This document shows positions 33,401-44,190 of a DNA stretch of 64,000 nt, in pieces (position 1 is the stretch's first letter; each line of letters begins with the position of its first letter). The notes beneath the pieces were generated by a model. It saw only the letters and a program-made list of their open reading frames with translations. It was not told where the DNA came from and did no database searches. The position numbers were made by a program, and so were the translations under genes. The DNA is from Blepharisma stoltei (lineage: Eukaryota > Ciliophora > Heterotrichea > Heterotrichida > Blepharismidae), in assembly GCA_914767885.1 (NCBI GenBank), contig CAJZBQ010000022.1:1-64000 (forward strand), read 5' to 3'.

Positions 33401-35521
33401 TCTAGATTCCCTGGGATATGTCTTGAGTTTTCAGAGTTTATTATATCGATCCCAACGCTCTGCATTGAAGAATTTAAAGCTTGATAGACACCGATTCCTC
33501 ATGTATCATATTCATAGAGAGCAACGATTTTTTTCCAGCCTAAAGCATTTAGTAATATTGACCACTTGCTATAGATCAGTGAGGTATACAGTCTTACATA
33601 TAATGGGTAATTAGCAGAAGACGCTAGGCTGCCATCACCATTGGTACTTCCTATACTGGGGACAGTTATACTCAAATTTTTAAAGACCTGATATTGCCCT
33701 ATAGCTACATTAGAACCAAAAGCAGTCAGATGGGAAAGCCCGATTTTGCCAATATCATGTTTATAGCAAGCTGTCGCAAATTCAGAGTTAAATAGAGACA
33801 CTCCGCAGTCAAAATTAAACATTGTTATTTGAAAATTAGGTAAAATAGCGTTTCCTGCATTGATTTCATCTTGAGCTATAAAAGCGCCCATTGCAGCTAG
33901 CTTTGTTGTTGTGCTTGGAACGGCGCCAGGATTGGTCGTTCCAGCAGTTATGCTCAGCTCCAGAACCTTTTTCTTTGATTCTGGCAGAGTACTAGTGCTG
34001 CCAAGAAAAGTTAAGTTTCCAAAAAAATTAATTTTTCGATCTACAATAGACCCAATAACAACCCTTTTTCCATTCTGAATATTTACAATAGAATATTTGG
34101 CTTTATTATAATGATTTGGAAACTCTGATTCCAAAAAATATAGGAGATCTGAAAAAGTTTCTATTGGGTTTTGAAGGATGAGGTTTAGAAGATTTTTTAT
34201 AGACTGATAGTAATGTTCAGCAGAAGAAGATACAAATTCCATTCCGGATTCAGTTGTAATTAATGATCCATCAATGCTGCATCCATAAGCACTATCTTGG
34301 TTAAGTAGAATTCCATTATCGCTTATTATTCTTTTTTAGGATATGAGATTATCCTTTATTGCTTATGTTTTCTTATCTTTTTTGCAAATGAAGCCAAAAT
34401 ATTTTTTACGAAAATTAATTTATTTTGAAATAGTATAACAATTTTTGCTTTTTTAACGCATTTTGCAATTTTATCGATTCTATAGGGCTAACTAAAATAT
34501 AGTAAAGAGTTGCGCCTAATTGAGTAACAGTTTGATTTACAAGGTTTTCGATATCTTCGTAGGATTCTATTGTAAGAATTGAGAACGAGGAAGAAAAATT
34601 AAAAAAAAATTCTTTTATTTGATAATTTTCCTTATTGTTAAAAACGACACCTTGAGTTCAGTTAAAGTGGTCCATTAATGATAAAAACGCCTTCATTTGG
34701 TCTGATAAGGAGGAAATTGTTGAGTAAGTAAAATTATCTGAATATTTGAAGCTGCTTTGGTAAACCAGATGAATTAACTGGTGATCATGACTTACTTACT
34801 TAATATTAATACACGCTTAACGTCCAATACCACATTCCCTGCATGAGTATCCGTCCTGCTTCTGGGTTCCCCGCTCCACCATAATGTCGTGCACCACCTG
34901 GCTTCAAGGCTGAATGATCCCATCGGCTTCGACGTTCGGATTTCGACGGCCGTCCTTCCGGCTCACGGGTAAAACCAATTTGGGTCCATCAGACACCCTA
35001 AAGGTCCCAGTCTCCACCGCCTGGGGTTGGTGGCATCCTTCCAGAAAATTCGATTTCCCTAAGGGACAGGAGTCCTGCGTCGCGCACCACAGGCACTTGA
35101 AGCCCCGTCATCGCCGGGATAAATTCGCTGGGGAAAGCCAATCCTCATAATCAAAAAATTAGGAAGAGAATTTTCGGTCGGGAGACCAGAAAATTCGAAT
35201 GACGCCATTTTTTGATTATAACTGGTGACCATGACAAAATCTTGAAAGCGAGTATTGAATATAAAAGTCTGTTGAAAAATCCAACAAAATTAATGAACTT
35301 GGGTATTTTTGTGCACAAAAATCAACACTGGAGTAGTTGCAAATGTGAAAATCAACTAAAAATTGGAAACTTTCAGATAGAGTCATAAAATCAGAATCAT
35401 TTCACAATTCAGTGCTGACTTCTAAATCATCAGGCGAAACTGCTATAATTTCCACCGCATTGCAAGCCACAAGCCACAAAATTCCAAAAATGAACCGTAC
35501 GGTTATCAATGAAAGTCTCAT
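30403..35521 (-). CDS. Multi-pass membrane receptor with ANF/PBP1-type ligand domain, copy 2
   Basis: ATG 35521 (MRLSLITVRFIFGILWLVAC, signal-like), TAG 30403. With three IESs removed (30827-31960, 34326-34437, 34777-35220) 3429 nt remain: 1142 residues in one open frame with at least twelve TGA-coded Trp. The ectodomain resembles receptor ligand-binding (bacterial LivJ/ANF-receptor) folds: TAGTTNPGAVPSTTTKLAAM, NGDGSLASSANYPLYVRLY, RGDIVILAGSQD. A membrane segment near residue 720 (MLVFGICFTVGLVTVIITFF) is followed by about eight more helices. It is the intact partner of copy 1, in tandem on the same strand. The membrane part is not clearly a class C GPCR core, so the signalling type is left open. 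Confidence 0.9.
30861..31241. mobile_element. MITE nested in IES (381 bp)
   Basis: TA 30859-30860 and 31240-31241. Canonical member with both words, AT core and terminal hairpin. Confidence 0.9.
31500..31890 (-). mobile_element. GC-rich retroposon-like block nested in IES
   Basis: About 50% GC against AT-rich surroundings. In minus orientation it ends in TTAAGATTAAGATTC-like sequence, recalling the TAATC tails of family R1. No clear target duplication found. Open frames here are compositional. Confidence 0.5.
34326..34437. other. Short IES (112 bp)
   Basis: TA-bounded (34324-34325 / 34436-34437). Removal joins ALKKQKLL to SDNGILLNQ, aligned with ALTKGKLLTKGNGILLNQ of copy 1. Confidence 0.85.
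34777..35220 (-). mobile_element. Retroposon-like IES (444 bp), family R2
   Basis: Flanked by a 17-bp repeat TAACTGGTGAYCATGAC (34775-34791 and 35219-35235, one mismatch) that begins with TA. In minus orientation it reads ATGGCGTCATTCGAATTTTC ... CCAGGCGGTGGAGACTGG ... and ends in GTAA repeats. The same family is at 17811-18206. Excision at the TA gives FCHGHQLIHLVYQ. Confidence 0.9.
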
Positions 35522-37311
35522 GGCAATATAATTTTAATTACTTTGAAACATGTTTTACTGGAAAATATATTATATCCCAAGTTTTAGTTTATTGTTAATT
35601 ATTACGCATTTTCTCCAAAATGATTATAGACAAAAGAATAAAAAATTATAAAGAATATCTAAAATGCTTCAAAACTGAAATGGCAAGCCTATTATATGCA
35701 AATAATTAGTTATTTTATTTACTTATAAGCAAGCTAAAGAATATTTGCATTATCATCAAGCTTAGCCTATCAAAATTTCTTTAGGTAAAGATGAAAAGAA
35801 CAAAACCTAAAACTATTAAAATAATTATGGCTAGTTATAAAAAGTGCAAGCGAATTTTCGATTTTCGTTAATTAAAACACAAAATAATTAAACTAAATTA
35901 TTTTAGTTTTGGAAATTAAGAATTATTTTGAAATTAAATCCAATAGCTCATTTTTCCATAAAATAATAAATCATATCTATTTACAGGCTTTATTAAATCA
36001 AGTTTAATTTAAAACTTTTTTAACTCCTCAAAAAACATAATAATAGTCTTACAGATTTATGAAAAATTGCTTATATTTTATTAGCAGCATGGAAATTTAA
36101 AGCAGCGTGAATTTTTTTCCCATGAAATATCAGTTTAATTTTTAACTTTTTAAATAAACTTACCAATATAATAATAGATAAAAAATAGTTGCTTAAAGCA
36201 TGCGAAAACAAATATTATCAGATAATGAATACTTATGTTTACAAGCACATCCTGATTTTACAAAGCCATAAACTAAGAGCTTAGTAATAAATAATCAAAT
36301 GGCATTTCATTAAGCCTAATAATCTGTAATTTGCTCCTCCTCTGATTTTCCTATTATCCTTATAGATAAATATATGAAGCTTCAGAAATTTGCCTAAAAT
36401 CCTATTCCATAAGCTATAAAAAATTAGGTGAAGCTATTAAGTATTACACTGGTCAATAATTGCAAAAAAGATAGCCAATTAAATAAAAAGAATTTTATGA
36501 TAAAACAAACCGACTTTTTAAGAAATTTATTATTTTATTTTAGATAAAAACTCTTTCAATTTTTAAAATAAAAAATCAATGCAAACTTTCGAAAGAATTA
36601 ATTAATCAATTATTTAATTTTATAATTATTAATTTATTGAACTTGAAGTTTTATGAAACAGTAATCAAATTGAAAATATACTCAGAGCCCAAAAATTACA
36701 GTTGTAAATCCATATTATGATACAATATGAAGGCAGCAACCAAATGGCGCAGTCCAAACCTTGAGTGTAAGTTTTTTTGAATGAAGACAATACACCAATC
36801 TTAGCTCGTGGCTATCTTGAAGAGAATTTTGTAGGAGAGGATTATGATAGAGGCTTGTAGATGAAGGAGACATGTGAAGACTATTGAGCAGGAGAGCTAA
36901 TGGATGAATATGAAGAAGATGATTATCAGATCGATGAATTATAGGATATTGAAAATGAAAAATGCTAAAAGCAGAGGAAAGCTTGAGAGTATAAGGGAGA
37001 TTTCCAATATGCAATCTTTTCGCTGTAGCAGAGATCAAGCATCACTCTAGTAGCACTTCTAATTATCTGCCTTTAGAATATAGAAAAAAGTGGAATGAAA
37101 ATTTTTAAAGGCAATTTTTGTAAAATTGATTTGCCCTTTTCCAGAGCGATAACCGCATAAATAATATTTAATTATTCTTTAAGTCTTTTTATTGTATAAC
37201 TTGTCAATAAATATGAGATTTTATGACAAATATTACCCAAACGGTATTTGAAAAACAATTTTATTATAGAAAAACACAAAATTTTAGAAATGAAGGATAG
37301 CTCTTAAATAA
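35522..37311. other. Long AT-rich spacer with a possible decayed gene
   Basis: Mostly AT-rich without features. Between 36715 and 37060 the plus strand reads protein-like pieces (NEDNTPILARGYLEENFVGE, DYWAGELMDEYEEDDYQIDE) separated by TAA/TAG. The minus strand is open for 107 codons but low in complexity. I take it as a probable pseudogene; no family recognised. Confidence 0.35.
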
Positions 37312-38193
37312 TTAGAACTGTTCTGTGCGGAGCCACTCAAAGAAATTATGTCTTGGGACAAACCCATAGAGATCCTTTATTCTCTTTGATATCAATTGGC
37401 AATCAAGTGTATGTGCTAATGCAAACCATGGATAATTCGGAACCTCCGTCACATTGTCATATCTCTCCACATCAGTAACTCCAATTGCCTCAGAAACCTT
37501 CTCAATAATTGTTTCCACCTGAATTGGCTGCTCAGACCCATAGAACAATCCTACAGCTTTATTCTCAATCAAGACTCTATACATCTCCGCAATATCATCA
37601 GTATGGATTACCGAGACGTGCTTATTCCCTGAAGCTGCAATGATTTTCCCTTTTGCCTTGGACTCTCTGACCCACTGATCTACAAAGCTGTTTCCATATA
37701 CCCAGACAGGTCTGATGACGCAGCCATGGAAATTTCCAGCAGAGGCGTTGATGACCATCCTTTCCAAGGTTGGCTTAAAGGCAACCCACGGGTGAGATCT
37801 AGATGTATCATCATGGTCTTCGTCCATTGGGCCTTGAGTTTCGCCATTGCACATGCACCCTGAGGTGGTAAGGAGGACAACAGGCTTGGTTTCAGCTGTT
37901 TTTTTGGCAGCTGCTATGAGAGCTGGGACTAAAAGGTGTTCAGTCCTTACGCCTTCTTCGTTTAGAACGAGGGCTGTGTGGATTATAGCATCGTAGCCGA
38001 CGCATAATTCAGACAGCTGGGAGACGGAGTCAGGGGAAAGCTCGAAAATGATGTAGTGGCCGCCTTTCTGGACGATTTCTTGGCCTTTTTGGTCACTTCT
38101 GGCTGTGCAAGTGACCTCGTGGCCTGCAGCAACTAAACTTTTGAGGACTGAGCTTCCGATTGACCCAGTAGCACCAGTTAGAAATACTCTCAT
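37312..38193 (-). CDS. NAD(P)-binding extended-SDR/epimerase-like protein
   Basis: 293 residues from ATG 38193 (MRVFLTGATGSIGSSVLKSL), with an upstream in-frame ATG at 38220 giving nine extra residues. The TGATGSIG glycine motif starts the Rossmann fold. IIHTALVL, LLTTSGCM, VIRPVWVYG and SVIHTDDIAEMY follow in the usual order of the NAD-dependent epimerase/dehydratase family. The active-site YxxxK reads WVAFK, so the catalytic Tyr is replaced by Trp. It may bind NAD(P) without ordinary dehydrogenase chemistry. No IES or TGA-coded Trp is needed. Substrate unknown. Confidence 0.9.
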   Translation of the reverse strand: MRVFLTGATGSIGSSVLKSLVAAGHEVTCTARSDQKGQEIVQKGGHYIIFELSPDSVSQLSELCVGYDAIIHTALVLNEEGVRTEHLLVPALIAAAKKTAETKPVVLLTTSGCMCNGETQGPMDEDHDDTSRSHPWVAFKPTLERMVINASAGNFHGCVIRPVWVYGNSFVDQWVRESKAKGKIIAASGNKHVSVIHTDDIAEMYRVLIENKAVGLFYGSEQPIQVETIIEKVSEAIGVTDVERYDNVTEVPNYPWFALAHTLDCQLISKRIKDLYGFVPRHNFFEWLRTEQF

Positions 38194-38717
38194 ATTTATT
38201 ACTACAAGCTGGAGAAGCATATCTTATAAGGGCAGCAGTTAAGTGAAGAATCTGGTTAAATAATTTTTATTATTAATTTTAAAGGCTAAGGTATAAGTTC
38301 TATATATAAAAGGTATATTAGCCAGCATAAGGAATGACTAGTGACTATAAAAGATAAAAAATTAGCATATTTTCTATTAATAGTATAATATGTCACACAA
38401 TAAAAATTTTTTATAAAATTTTTTGCTTTATTTTAAGTTTATTCTAATAGGCCAAAAATTCTATTAATTAAACGAAAACACCAGATAACCTTTCCACTAA
38501 AAATCTAGATTTCATAAAGATATCAAAATTTCAGTATAAATTTAAAATTTTTATAAAAATTCTTAAATTTATTAAAAATCAGCTTAATGCTTTATTGATA
38601 ATAAGAAAAACACCATACGTTTATCTACTGAACATTTTAATGAAAAATTTTAAATTCATCTAATATCAAAACCTGATATAATTTGAAAATATAATTATTT
38701 AAGTATTTTGGTTTCAA

Positions 38718-38954
38718 TTAACTACTACTTTTTATAGCATCAGGGTCATAGCTAGTTGCTTTTCTTTCTATAAAGACATTTGATTGTATTTGGCTCATAT
38801 CATTAAAGTTTTCTTCAGTTGTTGACTTTAAAGCAGTTTGAATAAAGGACTCAGAAAGATTCTCGACGTCTCTCTGTAAAAAAGAACCTTTAAGCACTTC
38901 TGTTCCAGCACTAAAGGCAGCTAGGTAGAGAACAACAAATATCATAGCTTTCAT
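38718..38954 (-). CDS. Small secreted protein
   Basis: 78 residues. N-terminal signal (MKAMIFVVLYLAAFSAGTEV), then a polar Ser/Thr/Asp-rich part without Cys, ending KSSS and TAG. No family recognised. It resembles in layout the small secreted protein at 44191-44541 (signal, then an FLQ motif: GSFLQRD here, AFLQAET there), so the two may be distant relatives. Confidence 0.7.
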   Translation of the reverse strand: MKAMIFVVLYLAAFSAGTEVLKGSFLQRDVENLSESFIQTALKSTTEENFNDMSQIQSNVFIERKATSYDPDAIKSSS

Positions 38955-39361
38955 GTTTTTATTATAAACGCTTAATTTAGGTTATCCGTTTCTGCCATTT
39001 GCTCTTACTATAAAGTGGGATAATACTAATTGCCGCTTGAAGATTTCATATGAAAATTGAATTATAAGGCCAAAAATTATTTGCCTTAAGATTATGCAAT
39101 GCTTTAAAAAGTTCTTTTGATTTAAAGCGATTCCAAAGAGACTTGGACTGATAAATTGGTATTTGCCTAAATTTTCATTGTGTTATTGAATTTATCTGGA
39201 GAAGATAATTGAAAGATACGCAAAAGGTTTGATCCTTAAATTAACGCAGATTTTTAATTTTTTAAACAAAAATTTTAATTATTGTGGAAAACAAAAAATT
39301 AAACCGAGTTAATATTTTAATTAATTTAATTTTATTTATACATAATAAGATAAAAATTAAA

Positions 39362-42274
39362 TTATGGCATTTGCGCTTTACAAATCAAGCATTTCATAGA
39401 CCGGATTTGTGTCATAATCACGTGCTTGTCTACTTCATTAATACCAAACTGTGTAAGGGTGTCTTCAAAAAGCTGAGAATAAAGGTTGAATTCTCTTTCT
39501 GTGATCCCCATTTTCTCATGAGCTAGCCTTATTTCTCTTCTAAACTCAAAGGTAGCGCATCCATTAAACACCCTCAGCATCCCTTTGGTAATCATTTTTA
39601 GGTTTGAGCTTGAAAAATACTTACTAACTCCCATCTCTCGGTGATCGAACAAAACCATTGGAAAAATCCCAATTTCTGTGAGCCAAACAAAAAATTTTTA
39701 ATATTTGAATTTTTTTTGAAAAAAAATATTTTGATATAAAAGTGATAATTATTGTAATTAAATATCTAGCAATTCTGTTTGTATTAAAAACATAATTTTT
39801 ACAAATTAAATTAATATTTGCTTTAAAAGCATTTTGAATATTTTTTAAAAAAATAATTAATCCACCTAAAGGTTTTTTTGCTCGCTCACGGAGGGACGAA
39901 GTAAGCTCCTCGCTTGAGAAAATTCGCTTATATAAAGCCATGATAAATTTGTTTCAAAAATCGTCCCCTCCATAAGTTTCGACCAAATTTCGGCTTTTTA
40001 CCTTAAGTAGCTCTGTATTCATATTCATTTCGTCGATTTTTCTTATTGCGTCCATAAAGCATCTTTTTATATGAACGTCATAGGTATCGTCCCATAGGGA
40101 TTTTGAAGTGTTATAAAAATCATTTTTATCGTGAAAATCCTCAGTTTTAGATTTTTTTAATTGAGGGTCCTGAAGAATTATCGTACGTTTTCTGGTCGAG
40201 GACCGTTTTTCGTAAACTTTGAAGCTCTGCTGCTTAAGGTTTTTAATTCTCGCTAAATTTGAGGGTTTTAAGGTCATGGCTGGGTCGGATTTTTCTTCGA
40301 TTTTTACGTGCTTTGAGTTAGAGATTGGTGGCAATTGAGGAGTATGCATTGTTTTTGATGGTCTTGGAGGAGAATTTTTCATAAAAGGGTACATAACTGC
40401 ACCTTCTATAGTGATTTCGGGGCTTTGATCCATATTCAGAGCTTTTAAAAAGTCTGAATTAGTCTCTGCTTTTGTATCAGGAAAAGAGATAGCTCGTTTT
40501 ACCTGTGAAACTTCTCCTAAATTGATTCCTCCTATTTAATATATATTAAATGGCATGGCGAATTGGCCTGGCCTATTAACTCGTGTAGTAGGTTAGTTTA
40601 AAGGAACTTGAGGAAGGAAGAGAGGCGCCTGATTTGTATCCAGTAAGATTTTGCTGACACAGACCGGGCTGAATGCTGAACTTATCAGCCAAAGATCTAA
40701 TTCTGAGGTAGATTTGCCTTATGAGAAAAATGGGAATCGAGCTGGAAAGAGTTTACTAGAAGTTCTGGGCCAATCGAAAAATTTACCTAGCGTGATGCTG
40801 CTTCAAGTTTTCCATTTTATCAACATCTGACCAGAAATTTATATATTTTCGACTTTTCCGTGGAAAGAAAATCTGTTTATGCGCGGCATGGTGACACGGG
40901 CCTACTGACTTCAGGATAAGCCACCTTAGGTTGGTATCTTGAAGAACTTTTATTGAAAAAAATAAAAGCGGATGGAGTAGCACAGAGCAAAGCAATGAGC
41001 AGACTGGCGAGTTAGTAGTCTAGCGCAATGAAAGTAAATAAGGGGTTTCGGCTGAGCTTTTTAATAATATTAACTAATGATAAAGATTTCTCCTAGCTCT
41101 AGTTTAATTTCGCTATTTTTCAGCGAAACCTCTACACAGTCTAAAAACACTCATTTTCTATCTTTTCCATATATAAAATCAAAAGTGATTTCTCTAGCTC
41201 TTTTCTTCGTAAACTAAAAATAAAAAGTCCTAAAATTCTGTATAATTATTTTTTTAAAATAAATTAATTTAATAATTATCTTAAAACTGTATCAATAAGC
41301 CTCATAAGCTAAAATTATTTTTGATAAAAAAAATGAGTAAGCTCTTCATCTTTATAAGCCTGCTTTCTCAAAAAATTGATAATTTTTTCTAGCATACTTT
41401 CAATTTCTGGCACTTTTACAGTGTCTTCAATTACCAATATACCATCTGAAACCTTTGTGTTTATAATAGGATTCTGATTTGTCTCTATAACTTGCTCTTC
41501 CGCTGAAAATCGATCAGTTGAATTTCCTAAATTTCGAAAATTTTTGAGTGAAGGACATCGATCCACCACCAATCTTTCAGTCGCGGGCGTTAAACAGTCA
41601 ATACTATTCCTATCATTTCCCTTTAAAATCGACAAACTCATGGTGCTTCTAAAATTCTTCGGGGTCATTGTGATACTCCTTGTCCTCTTATCTTCAGTTT
41701 TCCTCTTATAAACTGGCTTTGTTTTATTAGAAATCAAAAAAAATTTTGTCCTTCCCCCAATTCTCCAGTGCACCCTTGTCAATGAGGACGGTTTTGTCCT
41801 TGGCTGTATAAAAATTTGCATTTTATCTGAAGTTTCTGTAGACGAGCTTCATAGGCTCATTGCGCTTTCTTTTGTATACAAAAATTGTGTTCGTTTCCCA
41901 AGGACTTTATAGCAGCACACAGGATTGTCATTGCCATTTTTCTCAGGAACTCCAGCAAAGAAATCTTCATCTGAGCATAAACGAGTAATAATTGCCCCAT
42001 ATTTATTGTTTTGCACTAAATAGCAGAGATTTGTGTTGCTGATCCTCAATAATGTAGTTGGAATTTTGGCAATTATGTTATTTAAATTGGCGTGCAAGCA
42101 AAAAAGTCGGTAGATATCAAGCTGCTGACTGTTATTTAATTTTGGTAGTGAATTAAATTCTTTTTTGTTTAAGGGTGGAGCTTGGATTTTGCTGTATAAG
42201 CTAAAAGGATCTGGGTTAGAAATTGAGTTTGAGTAGCTTGGTGAAGGCTCACCGATACTTGAATAATCTTCCAT
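39362..42274 (-). CDS. Long protein with C-terminal truncated-globin domain, split by three IESs
   Basis: ATG 42274. Removing 41197-41339, 40535-41095 and 39627-39903 leaves 1932 nt, 643 residues, one frame with UGA as Trp. The first ~320 residues are polar (MEDYSSIGEPSPSYSNSISN ...). A middle part reads REITFDFIYGKDRKWVFLDC, followed by a basic disordered stretch. The last ~120 residues match 2-on-2 (truncated) globins: YGGDDFWNKFIMALYKRIFS with Tyr at B10, and IRLAHEKMGITEREFNLYSQ with the proximal His before the KMGI turn. Globins of this type bind O2 or NO through haem. The junction at 41197-41339, uniting the N-terminal half with the rest, is the least certain; 42274-41315 could be a separate gene. 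Confidence 0.7.
39627..39903. mobile_element. MITE-type IES in globin domain (277 bp)
   Basis: TA-bounded (39625-39626 / 39902-39903). A shortened, diverged MITE (ACTCCCATCTCTCGGTGATCG left, GCTCGCTCACGGAGGGACG right). It splits the globin between helices B and C-E. Removal gives IFSSEELSKYFSSSNLK. Confidence 0.9.
40535..41095 (+). mobile_element. Retroposon-like IES (561 bp)
   Basis: Flanked by an 11-bp repeat GATTYCTCCTA (40524-40534 and 41085-41095) ending in TA. GC-rich core starting near ATGGCATGGCGAATTGGCC, no TIR. Excision joins KLELG to GINLGEVSQVK in frame (561 is a multiple of three). Confidence 0.75.
41197..41339. other. Candidate IES (143 bp)
   Basis: TA at 41195-41196 and 41338-41339. 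Removal joins AYKDEEL to REITFDFIYGK and bypasses two stop codons. The support is frame restoration only; no paralogue is available. Confidence 0.5.
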
Positions 42275-42819
42275 ATGATATTTATATGTTTAGCATTATG
42301 GTCAATATTTTATTTAATAGAGGGAAAAATCTTATTTGTCAACTCTGAGATTTTGGTTGAAATCATAAGAAAAATTAAATTTTTTTTAAATGATTGGCAA
42401 TGAAGGTCAATAAATAGGCAATTAATAATATTTAATTATTTATCGGGGCAGCCATGAGTTATTATAATAATAAATTAATTTTGATTGCTGTTAAAACTAG
42501 GTTATACTTTATTATGAGTAGCGCAGTGATGATTGATGGAGAAAGAAAAAATTTTAAATGGGAGTTAATCGTTTAGATAAGAGGGAAATATAAGACTTAA
42601 TAATACAGAGAGGTTAATGATGAAACTTTTGAAACGAGGGTATCACAAATTAGAAAAACCGTCGATAAAGCTTACAAAAATGGAAAATCTTCGTACTAGT
42701 GAAAGAAGTTCTATTAAAACTAATATGCCATAATTTTAATAACGATCTATTTATTTCACTTTTTAAATTAAAATAAAAATAAATGGAAATGGCAAGTCAA
42801 GCGATAATAAAAGCTCTTA

Positions 42820-43130
42820 CTCCTCCCCCATCCGTGAGTGAACAAAGCCATTAGAAAAATCGCTATTTTTTGCCCAAAAACCCACCCTCCGTATACAAAT
42901 ATTTTTTTAATAGAAAAATTTTTGATATATAAATCATATAATTAGTATAATGAAATCTAGAGCTAATTCTGTTTAATTTTAAACGAATTGCTTTTTAAAA
43001 CATAAATTTTGCAAATTGAATTAATATTTGCTTTCCAATTTTTGCGATTTCGGATTTTTTTAAATTTCGAAAAAAAAAAAATTTCTATATAAATTTTTTT
43101 AAAAAAGCAAAATTAACCCCCGTGAGTGAA
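42820..43130. mobile_element. Degraded MITE
   Basis: Left end after TA 42818-42819 (ACTCCTCCCCCATCCGTGAGTG), the second word shortened to ACCCACCCTCCGTATACAAA, core present, right hairpin reduced to TTAACCCCCGTGAGTGAATT. Probably no longer excisable. Intergenic. Confidence 0.75.
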
Positions 43131-43351
43131 TTAAGAAAATTTATCTATAACTATTTTCGATTTTTTTATCATTCTTCGTTATTATATCTTTATTATGCTG
43201 ATTTTTAATACCATTTTAAATTGTTAATTAAAGTATTTCTCAATCAATCTACTTCCAATAGTTTAACTTATTAGTAATTGTTTTCAATTTTATCAATATC
43301 ACACCTTTCTCGCTAGCATTTTAATTTTATTTTAGACTTCCGCTGACTTCA

Positions 43352-43413
43352 CTCCCCCCCCCTCGAAGTTCGACCAAGATTTTTTTGGTCGAACTTCGAG
43401 GGGGGTTAAGAAA
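43352..43413. mobile_element. Hairpin of MITE family B
   Basis: ACTCCCCCCCCCTCGAAGTTCGA then CCAAGAT, a T-run, and the inverse GGTCGAACTTCGAGGGGGGTT. Same plan as the main MITE hairpin (C-run plus 15-17 base word) but with a different word. A diverged pair of the same word is at 44048-44133. Confidence 0.75.
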
Positions 43414-43462
43414 AATTTTTTTAAAAAAAATTATATAGAATTTTTTTTATATATATAACTTA

Positions 43463-43858
43463 CTCCCCCCCCCCCCCCTCCGTGAGCGAACAAAAAAATT
43501 TTGTTCGCTCACGGAGGGGGGGTTAATTTTTTTTTTTAAAAAAAATTTATATATAAATTTTATAAAAAAATATTTTTTTCGAAATTTAAAAAAAATCCTA
43601 ATTTGCAAAAATTGGGAAGCAAATATTAATTTAATTTGCAAAATTTATGTTTTAAAACGCAATTTGTTTAAAATTAAACAGAATTAGCTCTAGATTTCAT
43701 TATACTAATTATCACTTATATATCAAAATTTTTTTCCATTAAAAATTTTTTCTATTAAAAAAAATTTTTGTTCACTCACGGAGGGTGGGTTTTTGGTCAA
43801 AAAATGGCGATTTTTCTAATGGTTTTTGTTCGCTCACGGAGGGGGGGGGGGGGAGTTA
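43463..43858. mobile_element. MITE (396 bp), inverted orientation
   Basis: TA 43461-43462 and 43857-43858. Full-length, near-canonical, with the hairpin arm at left and the two-word arm at right. Intergenic. Confidence 0.9.
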
Positions 43859-44047
43859 GTAGTTTAAAAAAAAAAAATATTTATCATATTCTTCTGTATG
43901 GTTGAGAGGGTGTAAGGGTTAGAAAAAATAGTGCAAGATGGTTTTTTAATGCTTTTTTAGAACTTGAATGCAAAAATCGCAAGCTCACCCCCACATAGAT
44001 TAAAATTTTTTGAAAAATGCTTATTTTCCTAGTAAATTTATATAGGT

Positions 44048-44133
44048 CTTGGTCGAATTTTGAGGGGGGTTAATTTTCCAAAAAAATAGGAATTTTCCCT
44101 ATATCTTGGTCGAACTTTGAGGGGGGGGGAGTC
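44048..44133. mobile_element. Family B MITE remnant
   Basis: GTCTTGGTCGAATTTTGAGG and a second GTCGAACTTTGAGGGGGGGG about 65 bases on. This is the end arm matching the hairpin at 43352-43413, so 43352-44133 may be one family B element into which the MITE at 43463 inserted. Confidence 0.55.
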
Positions 44134-44190
44134 AGGAAATTTTTCATTTTTATTAATTAAACTCATTTCCAGTAAACAAAATTATTTTAA

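Noticed and set aside
22822-35521. Class C (metabotropic glutamate-type) GPCR
   Set aside because: The ligand domain fits, but the membrane part has more than seven hydrophobic segments and none of the class C hallmarks I could recognise, so a neutral receptor name is used.
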